Numbered from the stretch's first letter, positions 51,923 through 61,214 are shown. The stretch is DNA of 64,000 nt from Amycolatopsis regifaucium (GCF_001613935.1 NZ_LQCI01000004.1:174777-238776); one strand, 5' to 3'. A program made the numbers and translations. The notes: generated from the letters alone by a model not told the origin.

Positions 51923-53137
51923 CTACGCCCAGGTGACCGGCAATTCGTGGACACCGTAGATGTTCATGTCGGTCTTCAGTTTCACCTCGTCGGCGGGAAT
52001 CGCGAGCTTGAGGCCCGGGAAACGGCGTAGCAGTCCCTCGAAACCCGCGCGCATCTCGATCCGTGACAGCTGCTGGCCGAGGCACTGGTGGATGCCGTGC
52101 CCGAAGGACAGCAGACCGCGGGCGTTGCGGCGGATGTCCAAGGTGCCCGGGTTCTCGAAGCGCCGCGGGTCGTGGTTGGCGGCCAGCAGCGAGATGATGA
52201 CGGTCGATCCCTCGCGGATCGTTTCGCCGCCGAGTTCGATGTCTTCCGTGACGTAGCGGAAGAAGATGTCGGCGACGGACAGGTAGCGAAGGAGTTCTTC
52301 GACGGCGCCCGGCAACAGCTCCGCGTCGGCGCGCAGTTCGGCCAGCTGCTCAGGGTGTTCGAGGAGCGCGAAGGTGCCCAGCGCCAGCATGTTCGCGGTG
52401 GTCTCGTGGCCCGCGAGCAGCAGGAGGAAGGCGGCGCCCGCCAGCTCCTCGATGGTGAGGTCGTCGTGGCGGCCGAGGTCGGACAGGATGTCGTCCTCCG
52501 GCGTCTCGCGTTTGCGCGTGACCAGTTCGGTGAGGAAGGTGTTCATCCCGATGAACGCGGTCATTTTCTCGTCCAGGGTCTGGTCACGGACCATGAGCTG
52601 GGCGGAGTCGGCCTGGAACTTCTCCCGGTCCTCGTAAGGGACGCCGAGCAGTTCGCAGATCACCAGCGACGGCACCGGCAGCGCGAACTCCTTGACCAGG
52701 TCGACCGGCGGTACCAGCGCGGCCATCGCGTCCAGCCGCCGTTCGGTGATCTCGACGATGCGCTCTTCGAGCTGCTTCATCCGTTTCACGGTGAAGGCGC
52801 CGGTGAGCCGCTTCCGCAGCCGCCCGTGGTCCGGCGGGTCCATGGCGACGAACATGCCCGGCATCGGCGGGGATGGTTCGGTCGGCGCGGGCATTCCCGG
52901 CGTCTCGTACGGCATGTGGAGGATGCCGAGGTCCTGGCGGGAGCTGAACCGGGTGTCGGCCATCAGCTGCCGGACCTCTTCGTAACCGGTGACGAGCCAG
53001 CCCTCGTGACCGTCGGGGAAGACCATGGGACTCACCGGTCGGGCGTCGCGCAGCCGCGTGATCTCGCGGGGCGGGTCGAAGGGACCCGCGTCGCGCTGCA
53101 TCGGGAGGCCTTGCGGAACGGGAACCGGCTGAGTCAT
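51923..53137 (-). CDS. Cytochrome P450
   Basis: 404 residues from the ATG of MTQPVPVP (RBS GAAAGG); a longer frame crosses the intergenic repeats. I-helix LLLLAGHETTANM, ExxR EELLRYLS, heme loop FGHGIHQCLGQQLSR with the Cys ligand. Layout resembles CYP105/CYP107-type actinomycete enzymes. It diverges from the DrrAB-type exporter across the heptamer repeats, so it may oxidise the compound that the exporter removes. Confidence 0.92.
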   Translation of the reverse strand: MTQPVPVPQGLPMQRDAGPFDPPREITRLRDARPVSPMVFPDGHEGWLVTGYEEVRQLMADTRFSSRQDLGILHMPYETPGMPAPTEPSPPMPGMFVAMDPPDHGRLRKRLTGAFTVKRMKQLEERIVEITERRLDAMAALVPPVDLVKEFALPVPSLVICELLGVPYEDREKFQADSAQLMVRDQTLDEKMTAFIGMNTFLTELVTRKRETPEDDILSDLGRHDDLTIEELAGAAFLLLLAGHETTANMLALGTFALLEHPEQLAELRADAELLPGAVEELLRYLSVADIFFRYVTEDIELGGETIREGSTVIISLLAANHDPRRFENPGTLDIRRNARGLLSFGHGIHQCLGQQLSRIEMRAGFEGLLRRFPGLKLAIPADEVKLKTDMNIYGVHELPVTWA

Positions 53138-53184
53138 CGGGACGCCTTTCGTGGTGGTCGTGAGGGCAACGATCACCGATCGGG

Positions 53185-53247
53185 CTGACACCGGCCTGAC
53201 ACAGCGCTGACACGGCCGGTGTCAGTGGCGTGGCGGAGGCGTGTCAG
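53185..53247. promoter_or_regulatory. SARP-type heptamer array between P450 and DrrAB-like genes
   Basis: CTGACAC occurs at 53185-53191, 53196-53202 and 53207-53213, each separated by 4 nt (exact 11-bp period). The reverse complement GTGTCAG occurs at 53219-53225 and 53241-53247. The third and fourth copies make the palindrome CTGACACGGCCGGTGTCAG. Heptamers at one-turn spacing are the hallmark of SARP binding sites, and a SARP gene lies 5 kb downstream. Confidence 0.8.
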
Positions 53248-53270
53248 CACGGCCGCCCACAGTGGCTCCC

Positions 53271-54206
53271 ATGACAGAAACAGCGATCGCGGTCTCCGGA
53301 CTGCGCAAGACCTTCGGGGACAAGGTCGTGCTCGACGGTATCGACCTCGATGTCCGGGCCGGCACCATTTTCTCCCTGCTCGGCCCGAACGGCGCGGGCA
53401 AGACGACGACGGTGAACCTGCTGACCACCTTGATGAAGGCCGACGGCGGGACGGCGTGGGTCGCCGGGCACGACATCGCGACGGAGGCCAAGGCGGTGCG
53501 GGCGGCGATCGGGGTCACCGGCCAGTTCGCGGCGGTGGACGAACTGCTCACCGGGCAGGAGAACCTGCGGCTGATGGTCGACCTGAGCCGGCGTTCCACC
53601 GGTGGCAAGCGGGTCGTCGACGAGCTGCTGGAACGCTTCGACCTGGTGGAGTCGGCCCGGAAGCCGGTCTCGACCTATTCCGGGGGCATGCGCCGGAAAC
53701 TGGATCTGGCGATGACGCTCGTCGGTGATCCGCGGATCATCTTCCTCGACGAGCCGACCACGGGACTGGACCCGCGCAGCCGTCGCACGATGTGGTCGAT
53801 CATCCGCGAACTGGTGGCCGACGGCGTGACCATCTTCCTCACCACCCAGTACCTCGAGGAAGCCGATCAGCTCGCCGACGGGATCGCGGTCCTCGACCAG
53901 GGCCGTCTGGTCGCCAACGGCACTCCCGACGAGCTCAAGCGCCAGATGCCGGGCACGCATGTCCGGCTCCGGTTCGCCACCGCCGCCGAACTCGACGCGG
54001 CGGCGCGGATCTTCCCCGGCGCCACGCGGGACGACGAGGCGCTGGCCCTGCGGGTCCCCAGCGACGGCGGGACGAAATCCCTGCGGTCCCTGCTGGACCG
54101 GCTCGACGAGTACTCGATCGGCGCCGAAGAGTTCTCCGTTCAGACCCCTGACCTCGATGACGTTTTCCTCGCCCTGACGGGCCACAACACGGAGGCCGTA
54201 CAGTGA
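53271..54206 (+). CDS. Daunorubicin-resistance-type ABC transporter ATP-binding protein (DrrA-like)
   Basis: 311 residues. Walker A GPNGAGKTT, signature YSGGMRRKLDLAM, Walker B IIFLDEPTTGLDP, H-loop FLTTQYLEEADQLAD. The C-terminal ~70 residues form the DrrA-type extension (PDLDDVFLALTG). Start ATG 53271; an earlier GTG lies inside the last heptamer. A GTGA overlap couples it to the permease. The pair should export a hydrophobic compound such as an antibiotic. Confidence 0.92.
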   Translation: MTETAIAVSGLRKTFGDKVVLDGIDLDVRAGTIFSLLGPNGAGKTTTVNLLTTLMKADGGTAWVAGHDIATEAKAVRAAIGVTGQFAAVDELLTGQENLRLMVDLSRRSTGGKRVVDELLERFDLVESARKPVSTYSGGMRRKLDLAMTLVGDPRIIFLDEPTTGLDPRSRRTMWSIIRELVADGVTIFLTTQYLEEADQLADGIAVLDQGRLVANGTPDELKRQMPGTHVRLRFATAAELDAAARIFPGATRDDEALALRVPSDGGTKSLRSLLDRLDEYSIGAEEFSVQTPDLDDVFLALTGHNTEAVQ

Positions 54207-54946
54207 CCACCCCCTCGATCGTGATGCTGCGCCGCAACTTCAAGCACCTCACCCGTAATCCGACCTCGGTGTTCAACGCGGTCCTGATGCCGGTCGTGAT
54301 GATGCTGATGTTCGTCTACGTCTTCGGTGACGCGTTCAGCGTCGGCGTCGACTACATCGACTACGCGACGCCGGGATTGATGCTGCTGGCCGTCTGCTAC
54401 GGGCTCGGTGCCACCGCGACGGCGGTGAACTCCGACATGACGAAGGGCATCATCAACCGGTTCAAGGTCATGGACGTCTCCCGCGGCGCGGTGCTGACCG
54501 GGCACGTCGTGACGAGTGTGCTGACCAACCTGATCGCCATCGTGGCGCTCGTCGGGGTGGCCTTCCTGCTGGGCTTCGCCCCGTCCGCGAGCTTCCTCGA
54601 CTGGCTCGGCGTGCTCGGTGTCGTCGTGCTCCTCGGTGTCGCGGCGGGCTGGCTCACGGTCGCGCTGGGCCTCGCCGCGAAGTCGCCGGAAACCGCGGGC
54701 ATGGCCTCCGTGCCGCTGGTCATGCTGCCGTTCTTCAGCAGCGCGATCGTGCCGGCGGAGAAGATGGGGCCCGGCCTCCGTGAGTTCGCGGAGTACCAGC
54801 CCTTCACCCCGATCATCGAGACCCTGCGCGGGCTCCTCAACGGCGCACCGGCCGCCGGTGACGTGCTCCCCGCCCTCGCGTGGAGCGCCGGGATCGCGCT
54901 CGTCGGGTACCTGTGGGCGTCCTCCACCTTCAAGAAGCGAGCGTGA
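54203..54946 (+). CDS. ABC-2 type permease (DrrB-like)
   Basis: 247 residues with six hydrophobic helices (VLMPVVMMLMFVYVFG; GLMLLAVCYGLGATATAV; LLGFAPSASF and others) and the ABC-2 motif region PETAGMASVPLVMLPFFSSAIVPAEKMGPGLR followed by FTPIIETLRGLL. Partner of the ATP-binding subunit. Its 3' end overlaps the SARP gene by 17 nt, tail to tail. Confidence 0.92.
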   Translation: MTTPSIVMLRRNFKHLTRNPTSVFNAVLMPVVMMLMFVYVFGDAFSVGVDYIDYATPGLMLLAVCYGLGATATAVNSDMTKGIINRFKVMDVSRGAVLTGHVVTSVLTNLIAIVALVGVAFLLGFAPSASFLDWLGVLGVVVLLGVAAGWLTVALGLAAKSPETAGMASVPLVMLPFFSSAIVPAEKMGPGLREFAEYQPFTPIIETLRGLLNGAPAAGDVLPALAWSAGIALVGYLWASSTFKKRA

Positions 54947-57900
54947 CTTCGGCCAACGCGGTCCAGTTCGTCCGCGCGCCCTCCTGCGCCGCCTCCGCGA
55001 ACTTCGCTTCGCCGAGGCGGCGCAGCGTCGTCTGCTCGATCCTGGCCACGTCCGGGTGGGCACGATCCGGCAACCCACGCAGGTTGTCGGCCGCCCCGAG
55101 CAACCGCGCGGCCTGTTCGGGCTCGTCGCGGCGCAGTGCCAGGTCGGCGACCCCGACGAGGATCTGGGCGATCAGGGGCAGGAACTGCACCTCGGTCGCC
55201 GCCTGGCAGGCCGACTCGCGATGCTTGCGGGCCTCGTCGAGATCGTCGGCCAGGTAACCCCACAGGTCGTGCGTGATCGCGCGGACATGCCCCAGATCCG
55301 CTTCGGCACCCATCACGGTCGTCGCGATGTCGAGTTGCCGTGAGGCTTCCTCGGTTTCACCGCGCCAGTGGGCGAGTTCTGCCTGCGCGAGGGCCAGCAT
55401 GCCCAGCGTGCCCGGCCACGTGACCCGTTCGGCGTCCCGCCTCGCCTCGGCCGCGGCGGCCGCGCTGGCGTCCTCGTCCCCCCGCAGCCAGTACAGCTGG
55501 GCGAGCCGCGACCGCAGCCGGATGAGGTCCTCGAAGGAACCGACCTCGGACACGACCGTGATCGCCTGTTCGTAGTACTCGCACGCGCCGGCGAACTCGC
55601 CGCGCGTCGCCATCCGATCGGCCAGCTCGGTCAGGGCGAACGAGATGCCGAACCGCTCGCCGAGAGCCCGGAATTCGGTGAGCGCCTGCTCGAGGCAGGT
55701 CTCCGCCTCCCGCCCGGGATGGCCGAGCGCGATCCGCATCTTGCCGAGGTGCAGCCTGGCCAGCGCGCGGACCCAGGGGTTTTCGTCGTCCAGTACCGGT
55801 TCCCACGCGGCCAAGGCGTCCGACCCGGCCAGCATGCGTTCCAGCGGGACGACGAGTCCCAGCAGCGGGTGTTTCGTATCAGCGCTCCGGCCGAGCCGAT
55901 ACGACTCGTGGATCCACTTCGCGGCGGTGTGTTCGTCGGCGTAGCCGGAGCTCACGAACAGCGAAACAAGCCCGTACACCACGGCCCCGACCCCGTCGGC
56001 GACCTCGCCGGGGGTGTCGACGGCCGCGGAGACCAGCTCCATGCCTTCGGTCCGGTGCCCGCCGAGCCACCAGTACCAGCCGCAGGCGGCCGCGAGCCGC
56101 ATCGCCGCGGGTGCCTCGCCCGCCGTGAGCGCGCCGCGCATCGCGGCACTGATGTTGTCGTGTTCGGCGTTGAGCTTGGCGAGCCATTCCAACTGCTCAG
56201 CGCGACGGAGCATCGGCTCCGCGGCCTCGGCGAGTTCGGTGAAATAGGCGAGATGCGCGTGGCGGGCCAGTACCGTCTCCCCGGCCTCGGCGAGGCGCTG
56301 CTCGGCGTACTCCTTGATGGTGCCGAGCATCCGGTAGCGCGGTGCCGCGTCGCCCGCGGCGACCAGCAGCGATTTTTCGGTCAGCGCGGTGAGCAACTCG
56401 AGCACCTCGTCCTGCTCGACGGCCTCGCCGACGCAGACCCGCTCGGCCGCTTCCAAGCTCGCCCCGCCCGAGAACACCGAGAGACGGCACAGGACCGTCC
56501 GTTCGGCGTCGGTCAGCAGTTCCCAGCTCCAGTCGACCATGGCGCGCAGCGTGCGGTGCCGGGGCAGCGCGGTCCGGCTGCCGCCGGTCAGCAGGCGGAA
56601 CCGGTCGTCGAGCCGGTTGGCGAGCTGATCGATGGACATGGTGCGCAACCTGGCCGCGGCCAGTTCGATCGCCAGCGGCATCCCGTCCAGTGCCCGGCAG
56701 ACGCGCGCCATCGTCGACAGCGTGTGCTCGTCGGCCACGAAATCCTTGCGCACCACGCTCGCCCGGTCCTTCAGCAGCCGGACGGCGGGGGAGGACGCGA
56801 TCTCACCGGGACCGGCGTGCCGATCCGGCAGGGCCAGCGGGACGACGTGCCACAGTGCCTCACCGGTGATGCCGAGCGGTTCCCGGCTCGTCGCGAGGAT
56901 CCGCAGCCGCCGGCATTCCCCGAGCACGCGATGGGCGAAGGCCGCCGCCGATTCGATGACGTGCTCGCAGTTGTCCAGGATCAGCAGTACTTCCCGGTCA
57001 CGGATCGCGGCGATGACCCGGTCGGTCGGCTCGGCATTCGGTGTGTCGGCGAGCAGCGCGTCCCGCAGGCTGAGCGCGGCGAGCGTCGCCTGCGCGATGT
57101 TGTTCCCGTCATGCTGTCCTGTGCCGCTCTCGGCGCCGATGGCCGCGAGCTCCACCAGCCAGGCCCCGTCCGGGGCACCCCCGAGCAGGGTGCGCACGGT
57201 TTCCGTGGCGAGCCTGGTCTTTCCCGAACCGCCCGGCCCGATCAGGGTGGTGAGCCGGTGCTCGGCGACGAGGTCGCGCACGGCGGCGACATCGGCGTCC
57301 TTGCCGACGAAACTGGTCAGTTCCGCGCGCACGTTGGTCTTGCGGTTCTCCTCGCGCCGTCCCAGTTCGCCGCGCAGCAGCGCGACATGCACCGCGGACA
57401 GCTCCGGCGAGGGATCGACACCCAGCGCGTCGGCCAAGGCCTCCCGCGTGCGCTGGTACACGAGCAGCGCCTCGGTGTCGCGTCCGGTCGCGGCGAGCGC
57501 CCGCATCAGCGCGGCGACGAGCCGCTCGCGCAGCGGATGCGCGGTCACCAGATCGGTCAGTTCCGTGACCACTTCCGCGCCGTGGCCGAGGTCGACCTCC
57601 GCGTCGAACCGGTCCTCCAAGGCCGTCAGGCGCAGCCCTTCGAGCCGCGTGACCGCCGCGTCGAACGCGCCGCTGTCCGGCAGGCCGACGTCCTGCATGG
57701 CCGCGCCACGCCACAGGGCGAGCGCTTCACGCAGCCGTCGCGGCTCCGCGGCACCGCGGACATGGCCGACGAGGTGTTCGAACCGGACCGCGTCGACGTC
57801 GTCGGGCGCCACCTTCAGCCGGTAACCGTCGGTCTGCCCCTCGACGACACCGTCCGGCAGTACCTTCCGCAGGCGGGAAACCAAGCGCTGCAAGGCGTTC

Positions 57901-58079
57901 GTCGCGTCGGCGGGGGGCTGTTCACCCCAGATCCAGTCGACGAGGGTGGCCTTCGGGACCACCCGCCCCGGTTCGAGTGCCAGCGCGATCAACAGCCCGC
58001 GCAGCCGGGCGCCCGGGACGTCGGCGAGGCCGCCGTCGTCCGTGCGAACCTCGAAGGGCCCCAGCATCCCGATCTGCAT
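54930..58079 (-). CDS. AfsR/SARP family regulator (OmpR-type DBD, BTAD, NB-ARC-like ATPase, TPR)
   Basis: 1049 residues. The OmpR-like DNA-binding domain ~1-95 (LVDWIWGEQPPADATNALQRLVSRLRKVL) and BTAD ~100-245 define a SARP. A P-loop ATPase ~265-560 follows (LIGPGGSGKTRLATET; LLILDNCEHV as Walker B), then a helical TPR-like region with LLTDAERTVLCRLSVFSGG typical of LuxR/AfsR-like ATPases. Large SARPs integrate ATP-dependent signalling. It is probably the protein that binds the heptamer array at 53185-53247 and controls the P450 and exporter. Confidence 0.92.
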   Translation of the reverse strand: MQIGMLGPFEVRTDDGGLADVPGARLRGLLIALALEPGRVVPKATLVDWIWGEQPPADATNALQRLVSRLRKVLPDGVVEGQTDGYRLKVAPDDVDAVRFEHLVGHVRGAAEPRRLREALALWRGAAMQDVGLPDSGAFDAAVTRLEGLRLTALEDRFDAEVDLGHGAEVVTELTDLVTAHPLRERLVAALMRALAATGRDTEALLVYQRTREALADALGVDPSPELSAVHVALLRGELGRREENRKTNVRAELTSFVGKDADVAAVRDLVAEHRLTTLIGPGGSGKTRLATETVRTLLGGAPDGAWLVELAAIGAESGTGQHDGNNIAQATLAALSLRDALLADTPNAEPTDRVIAAIRDREVLLILDNCEHVIESAAAFAHRVLGECRRLRILATSREPLGITGEALWHVVPLALPDRHAGPGEIASSPAVRLLKDRASVVRKDFVADEHTLSTMARVCRALDGMPLAIELAAARLRTMSIDQLANRLDDRFRLLTGGSRTALPRHRTLRAMVDWSWELLTDAERTVLCRLSVFSGGASLEAAERVCVGEAVEQDEVLELLTALTEKSLLVAAGDAAPRYRMLGTIKEYAEQRLAEAGETVLARHAHLAYFTELAEAAEPMLRRAEQLEWLAKLNAEHDNISAAMRGALTAGEAPAAMRLAAACGWYWWLGGHRTEGMELVSAAVDTPGEVADGVGAVVYGLVSLFVSSGYADEHTAAKWIHESYRLGRSADTKHPLLGLVVPLERMLAGSDALAAWEPVLDDENPWVRALARLHLGKMRIALGHPGREAETCLEQALTEFRALGERFGISFALTELADRMATRGEFAGACEYYEQAITVVSEVGSFEDLIRLRSRLAQLYWLRGDEDASAAAAAEARRDAERVTWPGTLGMLALAQAELAHWRGETEEASRQLDIATTVMGAEADLGHVRAITHDLWGYLADDLDEARKHRESACQAATEVQFLPLIAQILVGVADLALRRDEPEQAARLLGAADNLRGLPDRAHPDVARIEQTTLRRLGEAKFAEAAQEGARTNWTALAEVTLAS

Positions 58080-58111
58080 TGCGCCGATTTTGCCACGATG
58101 ATCGGCCGGTC

Positions 58112-58684
58112 TTACGACTTACCGCTGATCCTGGCCGAACCGACCGAGGCGGCGGCGATCGCCCTGGCGGCGGTTTGGGTCGACGATCCGGAGTCCAGGC
58201 TGGTCAGCGACGTCCGGTCGAGGGCGTGCACGACGAATTCGTAGGTGTTCACCGTCGAGGGCGAGCACGGTCCCTGGTAGCCGTAGAGGCTCGCGCTTCC
58301 ACGGTAGTAGACCTGCCTGGCGCCCGCGGGGACGGACGGACGGTAGACGTGCTGGACGTTCTGGGGGAGCGAGGTCGTGCTCACCGGGATGTCGTAGATG
58401 ACCCAGTGGATGAGGTTGGCGTTGCTGAGGTCGCGCATGACGATCGCGTAGCTCTTGGCGGTGGCGGGGGCACCCGACCAGGCGAGGGGCGGGGACTCGT
58501 TCTTCTTGGCGGGGTCGTTGCCGCCGCCGCTGGTGCACTCGTGGACCTTGGGGATGACGCCGCCGTCGGCGAAAGCGGTGCTGGACAAGGTGAACGCGCT
58601 TTGTCCCGCTGCCGCCGTGGTCGGCGAAACGGCGAACAGACCGAGGAGGAGCAAGACGCAGAACACGATTCTCGTGCTTCTCAC
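58112..58684 (-). CDS. Secreted PEBP (YbhB/YbcL) family protein
   Basis: 190 residues from a GTG preceded by GGGAG. Signal peptide (VFCVLLLLGLFAVSPTTAAAG). PEBP motifs: NESPPLAWSGAPATAKSYAIVMRDL and LIHWVIYDIP. Family members bind anionic ligands such as phosphatidylethanolamine or act as kinase inhibitors; the bacterial function is poorly defined. An upstream in-frame extension is unsupported. Confidence 0.88.
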   Translation of the reverse strand: MRSTRIVFCVLLLLGLFAVSPTTAAAGQSAFTLSSTAFADGGVIPKVHECTSGGGNDPAKKNESPPLAWSGAPATAKSYAIVMRDLSNANLIHWVIYDIPVSTTSLPQNVQHVYRPSVPAGARQVYYRGSASLYGYQGPCSPSTVNTYEFVVHALDRTSLTSLDSGSSTQTAARAIAAASVGSARISGKS

Positions 58685-58836
58685 TGGAGACTCCCGAGGC
58701 AGTGGTGGTTCCCGTGCGCCCGATTCAGCGTAGGCAGCCGTGAATGTGGCGGCTAGCGCACTTTCCCCGCCGATCGGGGTGTTTTCGCCGGTTTCCGGCC
58801 GCGCCTCAGGGCCGCTATGAACGGTTCTGCGAGGGG

Positions 58837-58856
58837 CGTGAGTGGTAATGAGGGTT
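58837..58856 (+). repeat. Solitary flank motif of the dispersed repeat
   Basis: CGTGAGTGGTAATGAGGGTT matches the flank element found at 18999, 39478, 39814 (inverse) and 51830. No palindrome follows. The rest of 58685-58994 has no gene. Confidence 0.55.
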
Positions 58857-58994
58857 CTCTTGAGCGGCAGGGCAAACGTGGCGTGTCTCGGCGCGGGTTC
58901 AGTCACACCGGCCAAACTCGTGAAGAGGTAAGGGGTGTGTGGAAATAGGGACAGTGAACGGGGGTCGGGGACACTCAACCTCCCTCACGGACTT

Positions 58995-59675
58995 TCAGCC
59001 GAGGGACCGCCGCCAGTGTTCGGCGGCCTCAGTCATGTCCTGGTGCAGAGACCGGAAGAACCGGCTGGTGTCGGCCAACCGGGCGCCCGCCGGGCCGTCG
59101 ACCAGCCCCGCGCCCCGCCGGGTGAGGTCCGCCCACCTGGTCATCGAGTCGAGGCTGGCCTGCCAGGCCCGATAGCCGAACTGGTCGTCGATGACGTACC
59201 GCTGCCGCCTGCCGTCGCGTTCGCGGGCGATCAGGCCGCGTTGTTCGAGCCAGCCGACGGCCTTGGAGACCGACGCCGGGCTGACTTCCAGTCGTGCGAC
59301 AAGCTCGACGGCGGTACCGCTGCCGGTGTCGCTGGTGAACAGGCAGGCCAAGACCCTGGCCATCATCGGCGGCACCCCCGTCCCGGCCATCATCTCGGCG
59401 AACTCGCGCTCGAAGTCACGCAGTGCCTCCGGGGTGCGCACACCCGGGTCGGCGTGCACCGGCGGGCCGGGGGCGCGGCGGCGTGCCCGCCACCGGGTCG
59501 CCTGCTGTGCCTGGTCGGCCCGGTAGCGGTGGGCGCCGCCGTTGCGCGCCACCTCACGGATGATCGTCGACTTGGGGCGGTCCATCCGCCGGGCGATCTC
59601 GGCGTAGGTGAGCCCGGCCGCCAAGCCCGAAGCGATCTGCCCGCGCTCGTCATGGGTCAGGCGGTCTCCGGGCAC
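58995..59675 (-). CDS. GbsR/MarR-type regulator with N-terminal IS30-like HTH
   Basis: 226 residues from GTG (RBS GGAGG). The N-terminal ~45 residues resemble the HTH_38 domain of IS30-type proteins (LTYAEIARRMDRPKSTIIREVARNGG). The rest is a MarR/GbsR winged helix (TAVELVARLEVSPASVSKAVGWLEQRGLIARERDGRRQRYVI). Two DNA-binding units in one polypeptide suggest recognition of an extended site. It diverges from the SDR gene and probably controls it. Confidence 0.85.
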   Translation of the reverse strand: MPGDRLTHDERGQIASGLAAGLTYAEIARRMDRPKSTIIREVARNGGAHRYRADQAQQATRWRARRRAPGPPVHADPGVRTPEALRDFEREFAEMMAGTGVPPMMARVLACLFTSDTGSGTAVELVARLEVSPASVSKAVGWLEQRGLIARERDGRRQRYVIDDQFGYRAWQASLDSMTRWADLTRRGAGLVDGPAGARLADTSRFFRSLHQDMTEAAEHWRRSLG

Positions 59676-59783
59676 CCGTCCTCCAGGCTCGGTGCGTTCA
59701 GCTCCATGGTCATTGCATCGATTGTAGGTCCGCCACCTCGATGAATGCCTTTTTCGTGTTGTAGCACCTGGAAAATCGGCTCT

Positions 59784-59800
59784 ACTGTTTGGTCAACAGT
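59784..59800. promoter_or_regulatory. Operator candidate ahead of the SDR gene
   Basis: ACTGTT (59784-59789) and AACAGT (59795-59800) are perfect inverted arms around TGGTC, in the divergent promoter of the MarR-type regulator and the SDR gene. AT-rich relative to its surroundings. Confidence 0.55.
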
Positions 59801-59825
59801 GAAGAGATCGGGAGGTACCCGAAGG

Positions 59826-60641
59826 ATGACGGCCAAGGTTTGCCTGGTCACCGGCGCTTCGTCAGGGATCGGCCACGCCACCGCGCTGGAACTGCTCCGC
59901 GCCGGTCACACCGTCTACGGTGCCGCGAGGCGCGTGGAGAAGATGGACGACCTCCGGGCCGCGGGTGGTCACGCGCTGAAGATGGACGCCCGCGACGAGG
60001 ACGAACTCCGCCGCGCGGTGGAAACCGTCCTCGACGAGCAGCAGCGGATCGATGTCCTGGTCAACAACGCCGGGACAGTGCTGCACGGTGCCATCGAGGA
60101 CGTACCGCTGGACAGGGCGCGCGACCAGCTCGAAGTCAACCTGCTCGCGCCCGCCAGGCTGGTGCAGCTCGTCCTGCCCGTCATGCGCGCTCAGCGGTCC
60201 GGCACGATCGTCAACGTGTCGTCGATCGGCGGTGAAATCGCCCTGCCGCTCGGCGCCTGGTACTACGCGTCGAAGCACGCGCTCGAAGCCTTCTCCGACA
60301 CGCTCCGCATGGAGGTCGAGCCCTTCGGGATCGACGTCGTGATCATCCAGCCGGGCATCATCAAGACCGAGTTCGAAGACCAGACGTCCGCGCAGCTCCG
60401 GGAGATCTCCGGCGGCGGGGCGTACCGGGAAATGGCGGAAGCCATGGCACGACACGGCGAAACCGGGCTCGGCGACGGCTCCGAGCCCAGCGTCGTGGTC
60501 GAAGCCATCCGCCGTGCCATCGAGGCCGAACGCCCGGAGACGCGCTACGCCGTCGGCCACCTCGCGGAGAAGCTCCTCGAACTCAACCGGACCCTGCCGG
60601 ACCGGGAGTTCGACGCTCTGGCCACCCGCGCCACGAAGTGA
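59826..60641 (+). CDS. SDR family oxidoreductase
   Basis: 271 residues from ATG 59826 (RBS in GGGAGG further upstream; GAAGG immediately before). Classical SDR motifs: TGASSGIGHA, NNAGT, catalytic Ser in VSSIGGEI, YYASK, and PGIIKTEF. Substrate unknown. Likely repressed by the divergent GbsR/MarR-type protein. Confidence 0.92.
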   Translation: MTAKVCLVTGASSGIGHATALELLRAGHTVYGAARRVEKMDDLRAAGGHALKMDARDEDELRRAVETVLDEQQRIDVLVNNAGTVLHGAIEDVPLDRARDQLEVNLLAPARLVQLVLPVMRAQRSGTIVNVSSIGGEIALPLGAWYYASKHALEAFSDTLRMEVEPFGIDVVIIQPGIIKTEFEDQTSAQLREISGGGAYREMAEAMARHGETGLGDGSEPSVVVEAIRRAIEAERPETRYAVGHLAEKLLELNRTLPDREFDALATRATK

Positions 60642-60642
60642 C

Positions 60643-60912
60643 TCAGCCGCCCGACGGCTTGCCGACGGGCTCCGGCCCGGTTCCCCGGCGGCGAGTACGG
60701 ACCGCCCCGACCCACAGCAGCACGGACACCACGGCACTCGGTGCCGCCGTCAGGTAGACCGGCCACGCTCGGAAACCGGACACCCACAACATGACGACCA
60801 GGCCGAAGGTGATCAGGGTCCAAGCCAGGGCGAGGCTGTTGCCTCGGCGCCTCCAACGTGCGAAGCGGCTTCGCAAGCCTGCTGCTCTCCTCGCGCCGTC
60901 CACCGGTTTCAT
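60643..60912 (-). CDS. Small membrane protein (89 aa)
   Basis: Basic N-terminus (RSRFARWRRRG), two hydrophobic helices (LALAWTLITFGLVVMLWVSG; VYLTAAPSAVVSVLLWVGAV) and a basic Pro/Gly-rich tail. It converges on the SDR gene with 1 nt between the stops. No family recognised. Confidence 0.6.
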   Translation of the reverse strand: MKPVDGARRAAGLRSRFARWRRRGNSLALAWTLITFGLVVMLWVSGFRAWPVYLTAAPSAVVSVLLWVGAVRTRRRGTGPEPVGKPSGG

Positions 60913-60976
60913 GACCGGTGGGTACCCGTTCTTCGCCAGGTCAACCCCCGAAAATCAGGTCGCGCACCGCCGCGTC

Positions 60977-61107
60977 CAGTCCTCTGAATGCGGGGGGCCG
61001 CGCACCGACGTCGGTCGCCCCCGGCCCCGGCGGGCGTCAAGTCATCGCCACCCACGGGCGTGGGCTCGCGAGGCGACTCCGTCGCGTTCAGTCCTCTGAA
61101 TGCGGGG
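60977..61107. repeat. Pair of 19-bp direct repeats
   Basis: CAGTCCTCTGAATGCGGGG occurs exactly at 60977-60995 and 61089-61107, 112 bp apart. CACCGA follows each copy within 10 nt. Copy 2 extends the 5' side to TTCAGTCCTCTGAA, an inverted repeat. The 301-base interval 60913-61214 contains no convincing gene. Confidence 0.7.
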
Positions 61108-61214
61108 TCGCTCACCGATGGGTGAGGCCCGGCCGTTCGGATTGCCGCGGGCAGGCAGCGGTGTGACCCTGGAAGGACCGAACGACACCACCACCACGAA
61201 GTACAGGAGTCGTT

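Noticed and set aside
55368..58244. 958-residue plus-strand frame opposite the SARP gene
   Set aside because: Shadow frame rich in Gln/Arg/Pro; the minus strand encodes a well-defined SARP regulator.
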